Below, in pieces: positions 8,801 through 20,800 of a DNA stretch of 29,359 nucleotides (position 1 is its first letter; every line of letters starts with the position of its first letter). This stretch comes from Didymodactylos carnosus. Its lineage: Eukaryota; Rotifera; Eurotatoria; Philodinida; Philodinidae. The notes beneath the pieces are model-generated. The model did not search any database. It saw nothing but the letters and a program-made list of their open reading frames with translations, and was not told where the DNA came from. The stretch spans positions 1-29,359 of the forward strand of contig CAJNOQ010001687.1 of the NCBI GenBank assembly GCA_905250885.1, written 5' to 3'. Position numbers and translations under genes: made by a program.

Positions 8801-11800
8801 TACAAACACAACTGTTTCTTAATCCTTTTCTAATAATGTTGTTATATAAAATAAGCCAAATGAACATTTTTTCCAAATTTATTAATACCGGATTTTTTTT
8901 TCTTCTTCTTCACCTTCGTCGACGGAGAATAGTTTATCCATGAACTCAAAATATTGTCCTTCTTTATTTACTTGTTTCTTTTAAGGGTTTTGTTAACACC
9001 TGCTTTGCTTGACAGAAAGAAAAAAGGTTTACAAATTCAAGTATACACATAAACAATTGTTTATATGATTAGATTTTAATCTTATTTGGCTTTGTCATGC
9101 TCGCACGTATATTACTTTAAAACAAGGTCTTAAAAAGACAATTCAGTGTACGTGTCATTGTAGCAAGGTCAGAAACATTTTTGATTTTCTAGTATACGCA
9201 TAGGTCGATAGAGCTCAAGATTAAATTTTAAATAAGTGATATTCATTAGTCAAGACTAAAAAACATATGTTAGTTGTTGTTGTTGTTGTTGTTTTTTGTT
9301 ATTACAATTGAAAATAAATCTTTAAAAAATTTGTCATTTGATCACTCTCAAAATCAATAGAGATCATTAATTTTTTTAATTTCACCACAAATTGGCTATA
9401 TAATAGAAGAAATCCAGCATGTTTATTTGCACGGACATAGAAAGGATTTCTGACGAGATATGAGAGACTCTACACATCCAGTTGCAAAAGAAATAAACAT
9501 AAGAACAAGAAGAAGAAAAGAAAAGCGTAATTGTAACAATAATTTTCTAATAGATTATACATGAATGTGATCTGATCACGTACAATTGGCTTTGCCAAGA
9601 CATGAAAGAAAAGGATAAAAGAATAAAAGTAAAAATTTTTTTTCTTATTTCTGTACTCTTTTTTTCAATTTTATCTCTTCTTTCTCATCTTCACATGTGT
9701 TCGACATGAAACAGTTATGTATGAGATATAGAAGAATCTAAAAGATAAAGTAAAAATGAGAAAAATATGATATTTGTAATATTACTTTTGTATATACATT
9801 TATCACGACTGATCGTTTTGTTTTTGTTTTGTTCTTATTTCGTTATTGTTATTGTTATTATAATTGTTATATTGATCAAAAAAAAAAAAAAGTGAAGAAC
9901 AAAGAAAGATAGATTGAAAGAGAGAAAAAAAGAAGAAGACAGATATTTTAAACAAAGATAGTTTTATTCACCGATTTTTTTCCACTCACAATGATGATGA
10001 TACATTCAAAAAAATGTACTATCACAGTGATAATAATAGTAGTAGGGCCTTTCGTTTTCTTTTTTTGTTGCGCTTTTTGTCTTCTTCAATCATTTATTCA
10101 CATGATCATGATAATCATTACTACTGCATATACAAAAATGAATATGTATACAATAAAAATAGCTCTACATTTTGTGTATATGTATCTATGTGCAAAAAAG
10201 AGAAATATATAGAAGTTTTTTTTCTCTTTTTTTTTTCATATTGTATTTGACAAAATCAAGAAAAAAATAGAGAGAAAGAGAGAGAGAGAAAGAGAGAGAA
10301 CGCGAGGTGTTCGTTGAACTAATCTTCTTCTCTATCAGTTAGTATGACTACTTTTATATCTATATCTTACGTTTTGTGTATGTATTAATCTAGGTGTGAC
10401 ATGAAAAATTCCTTTTTTGTTGTTAATTTTGATGATATATGTGAAGTCGAATAAATCAGAAATATCAATTATTGTTTTATTTAAAAATAAAACTATCAAA
10501 AAGAAATTGAAACAATGTTACTAATTGTAAGTGATTATTTGCGTTAATGACAAGTAAATAAAACTAAGTTGATAAATAACTTATTTGTTTCTACTAAAAT
10601 ACTGATTGACAGTTGTGTAATATAACAGAGACTATGAAAACATAGTTATTAATAAACAAAACGTGGAAATATTTTCTTACTCAATCGTTAGAATAACTAT
10701 TTTCTATTATCGACTCAAAATAGGAAAACGATTATGAAGAAGAAAAAAAAAAAACAGTTTATTTTTTTTTTGCTAATTCAATTCAATTTTTCCATTTTTA
10801 CACTCTCCGAATAAATTAAAACTTTAAAAAATATTTTTTATCATAAATTGAAAACACACTTCATTTCTACCTAATATCAAAAATAAATCACTAGTTGATC
10901 TTCTAATCTCTTTTCACAATTATTGCTTCTTTGAACTACGTTCTGCTTGTAGAATTTTAAATGCTTATTATGTACATTTGATAAGTCAGGTTTCTTAGAT
11001 ATTTTTCTTTTGATAAAATATTGTTGTTCATATACAATATAGTTGCTGCTTGCTTCATGTTTGAAATATTTCCATCATAATAATATTTTTTATAACAAGA
11101 TTGTTGTTATTATTTTTCTTTTTATAGCGTCCAACAATGATAACAACTGGAATAAATCCGTCTTCAACGGTCACAAATCGTGGTGGACCTCTGTTAACAA
11201 AAAATGATTTATATTCCTTACAAGAATCAACGGTATGTTGAATTTTAGATATTTTTAAAAATTCTAACTCTTTTATATCATTTCCGTTAAAATAAAAAAT
11301 AAAAAATATATTTTAACTATTACACTACCAATCGTCTACTACTACTGTATGTTATATAAATTTCAAAAGAACAAACAAGTAATGTAATTGTCGAGACGAT
11401 GTTAGTAAAGATAATCTCTCTTTTTTTTATATCAATATCTCTGTGTGCGTGTTAAATAACTGTAACATAATCGTCATATTATCAATTTTAATTAGATAAA
11501 ATTGAAGTTTATTTTATACGCTAAAAATTACAAAGTGAATTGATTGTGATTTACATCAAAGATTAATACATAGAGATTTTAAGGTGTTGTATGATACTGA
11601 CCTCTATAGGCCCCTATTTTAGTGATATCCTACTCTGCCTCGGAATTGTTACGCTACTAGACTTCGTGCCCAATTAGCTGCTCAAGTATTTTCTAGAGAT
11701 GAAGTCTTCTTATGGGTCATAGTAGAAAAATGAAGATCATTGGATCATCATCAATTTAAATTGTGTGGGTATATGATCTCTTTATGAATGAATTAGTGAT

Positions 11801-14800
11801 ATTTTTGCCAGATTTTGGATTTATCGAGCTCATTATCTAAAGCCTTTGAGTGTTTTTTTTGAATAATAGTCGACGGATTATTATAACACCTACTTATCCT
11901 GTTTTTACATCAGTTACCTCACAGAAATGTCGTAATAACCTTGAGTTACGTGCAAATATTACCCGGTGAGTATTACTGTATATGTCCTATCTGTATTTAT
12001 AGCGAGGCATAACATAATTCTTTCAAATGCGGGGCGGGTGCAACAAGAGATATTCTATATGAAACTTCTCTTCTTACTATAGAAATCTTCTTTTTTGTGT
12101 TATAACATGTACTGAAGGAGAAATTATTTGAAATTCTTTTGAAAAAGTATTTTTCTAGTACTTTTGAGACTTAGAGAGCAGTTGTGGTCTCAAACGTGTG
12201 GTTAGATAGATGGAGCATATCAACGTAAAGAAAAAAATAAAGTTTATTTACAGTCGCGGAAGAGTGCCTTTTTCGTATTCAGGACAATCGACAACCCAGA
12301 GGAGTTTCTATTTTTGACGAGACGTATTGCGAAAAGTTTAGGAGAATTTTTCAAAAAAAAGGGCGAAAAGAAATTTTCATGTGAAAATAATATTAGTTTC
12401 AAAATATTTCATAAGCTTTTGACAATATATCTCGCCAAAATAGAAAATCTGGATTATCGATTGTGCTGAAGACGAAAAAATACTTATCCACAATTTTGTC
12501 TGAACTTTATTTTTCTGTCGATGATATTATGTTCAATATCTCAGTGCATTGTAACTGGTGACATCTTCTCGACACAGTAAGACATTGAAAATTATTTTGT
12601 ATACGATTATCCTTATGAAAATTATTTTGTTAGGCGCTTACACTTATATCTTCCAATCATTTCGTTGTCTGATGTACCATGTACAACGAGAAAGAGAATA
12701 GTAAATTTTCACATGAATTGAGCTTAACTTAAAATTTTGAGTTTTATTTAGTCGACACAGAGATCTTCAGAGTAGATCTTTAATTCCAATTATTTAGTGA
12801 GACCAATTATTTTCTAAACTTGTTATTTTTATCAAATAGTCTACTGTCAGTTGCATCTTTATTTGATATGAAACTAATAAATTGAGAATATAGTGAGCTC
12901 TCTAGAGACACTGAACATGACTATTTTTTTTGTAATAGAAGAATTTCTTTTTTTTTGTGGTAACAACTAAATGAATATTCATGATTATCTTTTATTATCA
13001 TTATCAAAAAAAAAAAATTTTTGACTTCCGATATTGATCATTTCATTTCATTTATTTTGTACGCATTTTATTATCATCATTACTACCATCACCAAATGTG
13101 CAAATAATAAAAAGGTCATAGAATAGAATGGTACTGTAAACTGACCGAAATCAATGTTGTTGTTAAAAACAGCCTGGAAAAGAAGAAAGACACTCTTATT
13201 CTTATATATCTATGTATAAGACAGAATAAGATGAATAATTGATAATATATGTGTTTGAGATAAGAAAGATTCATCTAGACAGTAATAAATGATCAGTGAG
13301 AAAGAGGGAGAAAGAGAAATAAATATATGCATAGTTCGTTTCATTAGTGTGTGAAGAAGAAATAACAAAAAAAAAGAAAAAAAAAAAAGATTATAATTTG
13401 ATTCTCTGCAAATCTTTCAAGGATTTTTAGTTTGTTTAAATAATTGTGTAAAAAGAGAAAGAAAATAGATGCGGTCAGCTGTCCATATAAAATAATAAAC
13501 AGACACTTTATTTATGCTATATGCAGTAACATGATTCGAATCATGTGTTCGACACACACATAGATATGCCATGATAAAAAAAACCAAAAAAATGATTGAT
13601 TTTAACAGCTGTATCAGTAAAATAAAATAAAAAAAACAGTATTCACTCACTAGCACATATGCTATGAATTTTTTTCGTCTGTTGTACAATAGACCTTATT
13701 TTGTGACTTATCTATTTGAATAACATATTTAAAAATTGAATTTTTTATAGTTTGTAGTGAAAGTTGATTTTTATATCTAAAAAAAAATAGATGAATACTT
13801 TTCTAGAATAGAATTGTCTTTGTTACTAATTAAATAATTCCATTGATAATTTCTTTTCATCATGAATATTATTTGCTAGAGGAGAGGTGAATTGAGAGGA
13901 AAATTTAGTTGTACTATGTATAAAAACGGTTAGTTTGTATTTCTAGTCTATTTTAAACAATAATTATGACTAACATAGGAGTCTGTTTGTATGAATCAAT
14001 CAATTAGAATGTAACATCAACAATTCTACTCTACTTTTGAAGATTTCTTCTCTTTGTCTTTGTTTCTTTGGTCAATATTATTTTTTATTTGATTAGATAT
14101 ACACGGAAATAGTTCTCCCTCCCTCTCTCTCTCTCTCTCTTCATTGGGCTGTGTCTTTCTCTTGTTCTTCTTCTCTGAATGTCATAGTGGTTTATATTTG
14201 CAGCTGTAACTTCTACTCTATGTTCTTCTTTTAGATTTCAATTGACTTTATATTATTATTATTATTAAGAATGATCAAAAGTATTAATTAATTTTTTTTC
14301 CATAGTTACGAAAAAAAATCTATCAACTAATTAAGGTTTCTGTAGAAAGAATCCTATGATTTTTGTACTAAAAAATTTTCTATTGATTACAGTCATGTTG
14401 AACAAATCAGTTGTGACTAAAAAGTTTCTTGGGATCTTCTATAAAAAGTAGAATTTTTTCTTCTCAAAAAAAAGTATTTGTTTTTTATATTATCGTCTAT
14501 TCTCTAATAGATAAGAATAAAAATTTTGTTTTACGTAAATCCTTATTTAGTATCTGCCGAATATTGATGATGGAAAAAATGTGATGACTTCTACGCACAA
14601 TTAACCGATAGAAATAGAGAAAAGATAAACCATATTAATACTGTTGCTGTTATATTTCTGCTTGATTTCTCCTATCTATTATCTACTTGTCCGCGAACTT
14701 CTTATTCTCAATCTCTTTTTCTATCTATCTGTTCTATCACCAGTAGAAAGAGAAGTAAGGGTAGGCGTTAAATATATAAATATGAGAAAAGGAAATGTAT

Positions 14801-17800
14801 CAACACAAAATATTTTACTCTCATCTATAACCTAAATAACAGGGTCATCACTTTTCATCGTAAGAAGATATAAGATATAGACACAGAATACTGTTCTACT
14901 AATAAATAATAGTAATAATCATAATCATAAATGATGATAACAAACAGGATGTGCTGAAATGTCTTTTTATCGAAACAAAAGAATCTACTTTCTTTTTTCA
15001 AATATTCGTTTCATTCTATTCGGTTTTTCATGTCGTTAATTATTCTTATACGTGCGTGTGCCCATTTTGTACTATGCTCATCTTTCATTTTTTCCTTCCC
15101 TCTTTTCTTTTCATTTCTCTTCTCTTCTCTTTTTTTTTTGGATTAAATAGATAGCGTACAAGCAGTAATTGTAACAACAGCAGCAACATCCTTCATCTTT
15201 TTTCCTTCCTCTTCTTCTTGTGAACATGACAATAACCGACGAGTCGACTTTGCGTTGATGCCATTATTCATTAGATAGACAAAAATAGATTTATAATAAT
15301 CCATATCTTTTCTCTCTCTCTTTCTCTTTCTCTCTCTTTGTCTCGTTCTCTCCTCCTTTGCTTGTTCTTATTATTTGTGTGTCCTAAATATTCTCAACAT
15401 TCATTATATGTATGTATATTTGTTTGTATAAAATGAGAGAGCGAGAATAAGGAACTATTTCTACTTGACTTTGTTGTTTATTTATTATCGATTTATATGT
15501 TAAACTTTACTTAAAACTTCTTCAGAAAACTTTTTTTTCTTCGTTCCGTTAAATGGTGCTAATCTGATAATATTATGTTATATTCATTTTTACCATCAGA
15601 AAATTATTTATTAAATGTAAGTTTTAATATTTATTAATTGTTTTTATAGATGCGAAGAGAATACAATTATTTACACCTGAATTCAAGTATAATACTTGAT
15701 TAAAGATGAAATTCAGTAATGTAGAAAATTAACTTTAAATAGATATATACTACCGTAAGAAGCCTAGGAAAAAAGAAGAAGAATGTATATAGAAACAAAC
15801 TTGCATGCATAAATTGATTGAAGAATTGTAACTACGATAGTTGAATGAATGAAACTACGATAGTAATTTTTCTTTAAATCTCGACTTATCAATGGGAAAT
15901 TTATTCAATACAGCTCTTGGTTCTAACATATAGTAGAGGCGGAGTATTAATTCTACTTTCTATACAAACGAAGAGACGGAAAATATTATAGAATCGTCAG
16001 TTATGCACATATAAATGATAATATTTTGTGATTATTCGATGTATGGTTTGAAATAAAGACATTTATGCATGTCTATATTAAAGAGAAAAACGCTTAACTG
16101 TTTATATAACTGCATACTCGATAAAGTGACATATATTAATTCATCATAGTCGGATTTATAAGAGAAAATAATAGTAAAGATTAGAATTTGTATTGTTTTA
16201 TTTGGTTCTTTAGACTGTTGTTCCAACATTAGTATCATCACAAAATGGTTTAACTGGTCCTGTTCAAACAAGTTCAACCATTCCTCCATCATCAGCTACT
16301 GCATATGTAACATCGACGAATACGTCTCCTCATCAACCAACATTATCTAGTCAATATCATCATCATTATCAATATGCAACAATTGCAGCTCAACCTCAGA
16401 CACGTACAACAACAACGACAAATGGAACAACTAATGGACTTATTCATCAGTCTGATTCAGCACTTACTGCTCATCCACAATATCATCATCAACTGATATT
16501 ACAACAACAACAGCCTTTGATACCTTCTTCAACGTCAAATTCATCTTCGTCATCTTCATCACCATCACACCAACAAAATGTCAATCATTTATCATCAAAT
16601 CCTTATTTGAATGGATCAAGTGAATCTCAATCTCAAACATTAATGAACAGTAATCATAAAAACAGTCAGTCACCAGATCAAAATGATACGGTATATATAT
16701 GCTCAATTCACTACTTTGCAAAACAAATTGACAGGATACATTAAATTTGATAGAAATTTTGGGTTTCTACAAATTATAGGATGATTTTTTCAGCTTAGTG
16801 GTAGATTCTACTTGATGGTAATGTAAAAGAAAGATATCGTAGCCAGGGTTTCCGATTGTTCTTAGGGATGGAAGGGGCTAAAAGTTTTGCTTCGCAGAAA
16901 GTTGCTGGCGAAAAAATGTTTTTGAAATTTTTGGCAGAAAATTGTTGGTAGAAAAACGTCAAAGATTTTGCCAGAAAGTCCACACATTTTTTTAGGGAGG
17001 AGCCAGCATTCCTCTCCGCCTCTGATCTTAGCTATAAACTCACATGATCCTCAACTGTGTAGTTTGATTGGATGAGGAGCTACGACATTTAGAAAACGTG
17101 ACAGACTGATGGAAAAGTGGACAAGCCCAGTAATTTTACTTAAATAGAACAAGTTTTATAGAAATTTCACTCTCATGGTCTAGCTAGCTATGTTCTAGTT
17201 TGCTTCTATTTTAGGCTCAATCAAATTCTAGTTCAACATCATCTTCGATCAATAATAAGTCTCCACAAAACAATCACTCATCGAGTGTCACTCCACCAAA
17301 TACCAGTACGTCATCTTTATCGGCTACCAGTAGCAGTGGTACAGCAGCGAATTCATCAAATACTCAAAAACGTTTACATGTATCAAACATACCGTTTCGT
17401 TTTCGAGATGAAGATTTAAAAGCAATGTTTGGAGTATGTCTTCATTTTTAATTCAATCTCTTATAATGTCAAGATTATCCTCATTCATTTTTGTTTTCTA
17501 GCAATTTGGTGATATTGTTGATGTTGAAATTATTTTCAATGAACGTGGATCAAAAGTAAAATGAACAAAAAATTTTCAGGATATTATTAATTTATCATTT
17601 TATTTTTTGTATTTAAGGGTTTTGGATTTGTGACATTTGCTCTGTGTGAAGAAGCTGATCTTGCACGAGAAAAATTACATGGTGCTGTTGTTGAAGGAAG
17701 AAAAATTGAAGTATGTTTAGTTTTATTTAATATTTCTCAATTATTATATGAGAGCTGTTATTGAGTGAGGAGGGAAATAATAAGGAAGAGATATGCCATC

Positions 17801-20800
17801 TTTAAACGATAAATACTTTTTTTCTATTCTATTAATTTTGTTCCCAAAACAAACTTTTATTTCCATACGTTCAAAGTTTTTGTATTGACCATTAAAAATA
17901 GTTGATAATTCTATACATTTTTCGTTCATGCACTGGTTCACTATTGAACGAAAGAGAAACTCAGTATAAAATGGTATGACTAATATATATAAATATACAT
18001 ATTAGCTAACTGTTCGTTAGCCAAAATACAAAACTTTCAAAATTTATGCTATTTTTATAGCAATGTTAGAGATTACTTGAAATCATCTTTTACGTACTTT
18101 CATATACAAGCTTTTTTATGCAATTATTCTTGTATTTACAACAGAAAAACAGATTGAGATTAGAGTATGCGCGCAAATTTGAAAGTAGAAATTTAAGATC
18201 TTATTTGAAACTAACTTCAAATTATTAAATGTTAAATTGAGATTTTAGTGTTAACGTAAACAATTAATAAAACATGTATAAAAATTCCAAAGTTTTTCTA
18301 TATTTGTTTCTAGTATTTTTATCCGTCTCCACAGACTGGCTACTAAAGAACAAACTATAGGTATCTAGAATAAACAAATCACTTTCTCATTAGTATGTTA
18401 TAAAAACTTGAAACAAGCTACCAATATTTTTCGTTCGTTTTTTATATTGATTTTGCATGCCTGTCTGTGGCTGCTTGTATGTCTATTATCATCATTATAC
18501 TAGGTCTCTAGAAGAAAAAAGAAAATTGAGCTTCATTTAAAAAAATCGAATCAAAGCACAAACGTAGGATTTGTGCATATATTGGCGCATGAATGTTATG
18601 ATTTTTTGTCTCATCTCAAAATGTGTACTAAACGTAGTCTATAACCGGTAGAAGTATATATAAATCAGTGATAAAAACAAAACAAAAAACAATAAACATT
18701 AACTTTGATTGATTTGGATACTTATTGTTGTTCTCTCTTCAATACGTTGTTGTTATTTGTTAGTTTAGACTTTCGGATAATATACGCGCACACATATACA
18801 CACACTCACTCAACGTGTTATCGAAATTATTAATTTTCCATCTATTTTTCGCATGTGCATGATTGTTAAAAACAGATCTCGTCTTTGTAGTCGTCAAATA
18901 AAAAAAGAAAAAAGGAAGTGAGTATAATTAAGAGAGAGAGAGAGAGAGAGAAAGCCACATTGGTTCGATAGAAGTGCCACAATCTTACAATAAAACGAGT
19001 ATGTATAATCGTACGTCGTTTGCTGGTATACAGACTCATCTATTGTACATGAAAATGGTTTGGTTTGTATCATACATTTATACTTATTTCAAATGTTTAT
19101 TGGTGAGTTGTAAGTAAACGTAATATTGTTGCCTTTTTGTGAAGAAACAACTATTTGCGTAAAGATTTTACCGTTTGACGAAGTGAAATTAAAATTGATT
19201 ATCACAACAGTCTTTTGCATGTAATTCACTATAAAATTCATCGATCAAGCTACAGTCTTTTGTCCTACTCGAAGCTAATGTTCTGTTTTAGTCGGCACTT
19301 TTACTGGCCTCTCTAACTGCACTTATTCATTCTGGGGTTATGAACTTATACGCGTAAGATACAGTTTAAGAGGCTAGTCTTATTTATGCGAGCGAAACTT
19401 GCTTTTTAAAGACTAAATTAAAAATACTCATGATATATGAGTTTTAATATGCTTTAAATTCAGCATGTTTTTATAAAATTTCACCGAAAGGTCTCTCTCC
19501 GACTCACACATGTTTAGTTCATTAATACTAACTGATCTATTTTTGAGCATAAGTCGCACACACACACATGCATTCTATACTCACATTCTCAAATGCTATC
19601 AAACGCATGACAGCATCCCTTTGTAACACACACATACTTGGTGATTTGTGTATGGCGTATAATCGATTTATTTTTTTCTAATTTTGATCGTTTAAAGATG
19701 GCATATCTCTTCCTTATTATTTGTGTGTCCTAAATATTCTCAACATTCATTATATGTATGTATATTTGTTTGTATAAAATGAGAGAGCGAGAATAAGGAA
19801 CTATTTCTACTTGACTTTGTTGTTTATTTATTATCGATTTATATGTTAAACTTTACTTAAAACTTCTTCAGAAAACTTTTTTTTCTTCGTTCCGTTAAAT
19901 GGTGCTAATCTGATAATATTATGTTATATTCATTTTTACCATCAGAAAATTATTTATTAAATGTAAGTTTTAATATTTATTAATTGTTTTTATAGATGCG
20001 AAGAGAATACAATTATTTACACCTGAATTCAAGTATAATACTTGATTAAAGATGAAATTCAGTAATGTAGAAAATTAACTTTAAATAGATATATACTACC
20101 GTAAGAAGCCTAGGAAAAAAGAAGAAGAATGTATATAGAAACAAACTTGCATGCATAAATTGATTGAAGAATTGTAACTACGATAGTTGAATGAATGAAA
20201 CTACGATAGTAATTTTTCTTTAAATCTCGACTTATCAATGGGAAATTTATTCAATACAGCTCTTGGTTCTAACATATAGTAGAGGCGGAGTATTAATTCT
20301 ACTTTCTATACAAACGAAGAGACGGAAAATATTATAGAATCGTCAGTTATGCACATATAAATGATAATATTTTGTGATTATTCGATGTATGGTTTGAAAT
20401 AAAGACATTTATGCATGTCTATATTAAAGAGAAAAACGCTTAACTGTTTATATAACTGCATACTCGATAAAGTGACATATATTAATTCATCATAGTCGGA
20501 TTTATAAGAGAAAATAATAGTAAAGATTAGAATTTGTATTGTTTTATTTGGTTCTTTAGACTGTTGTTCCAACATTAGTATCATCACAAAATGGTTTAAC
20601 TGGTCCTGTTCAAACAAGTTCAACCATTCCTCCATCATCAGCTACTGCATATGTAACATCGACGAATACGTCTCCTCATCAACCAACATTATCTAGTCAA
20701 TATCATCATCATTATCAATATGCAACAATTGCAGCTCAACCTCAGACACGTACAACAACAACGACAAATGGAACAACTAATGGACTTATTCATCAGTCTG

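Larger units (their letters stand above)
6231..11127 (+). other. Rbfox intron 1 (4.9 kb)
   Basis: Bounded by GTAAGT and TTTATAG. It is very AT-rich, with homopolymer and purine-rich tracts, a (GTT)n run at 9273-9293 and a GA microsatellite at 10269-10300. A TGCATG at 7128-7133 is followed by two more GCATG cores within 20 bp. The open frames inside have no family resemblance, and I see no nested gene. Confidence 0.7.
11233..15366 (+). other. Rbfox intron 2, unduplicated part
   Basis: Most of the intron up to the duplication breakpoint (the intron ends at 16213). It holds coding relics at 11626-12564, a (CT)n tract at 14115-14142, a second polypyrimidine tract at 15309-15360 directly left of the breakpoint, and otherwise AT-rich DNA with long A and T runs. 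No tRNA or intact gene is seen. Confidence 0.65.
15367..19704 (+). repeat. Copy 1 of the 4338-bp direct tandem duplication (Rbfox exons 3-6)
   Basis: Holds the last 847 bp of intron 2, exons 3-6 and the first 1994 bp of intron 6. The left boundary is set by CTTATTATTT at 15367, matching 19713, while bases 15366 (T) and 19712 (C) differ. The right boundary is GCAT at 19701-19704, matching 24047-24050, after which the flanks diverge. Every feature compared, including microsatellite lengths, keeps the 4346-bp offset with no difference found. Confidence 0.95.
17711..19704 (+). other. Rbfox intron 6, part within copy 1
   Basis: AT-rich. It holds three TGCATG motifs (18454-18459, 18856-18861, 19216-19221), an (AG)n tract at 18931-18954, a CA-rich stretch near 19558, and the 36-bp site 17775-17810 whose reverse complement forms the duplication junction. 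No gene is seen. Confidence 0.7.

Noticed and set aside
9991-10250. Overlapping plus-strand frames in intron 1
   Set aside because: Low-complexity T-rich intron; two frames overlap with no homology, and a purine microsatellite follows.
16032-16292. Minus-strand 86-codon frame (and its twin at 20378-20638)
   Set aside because: It is antisense to the 3' end of intron 2 and the start of Rbfox exon 3, and its duplicate exists only because of the tandem duplication. No splice or family support.
19705-19712. 8-bp spacer as a transposon target duplication
   Set aside because: ATCTCTTC does not flank the outer ends of the unit, and no terminal repeats are present; the inverted intron 6 match explains it.
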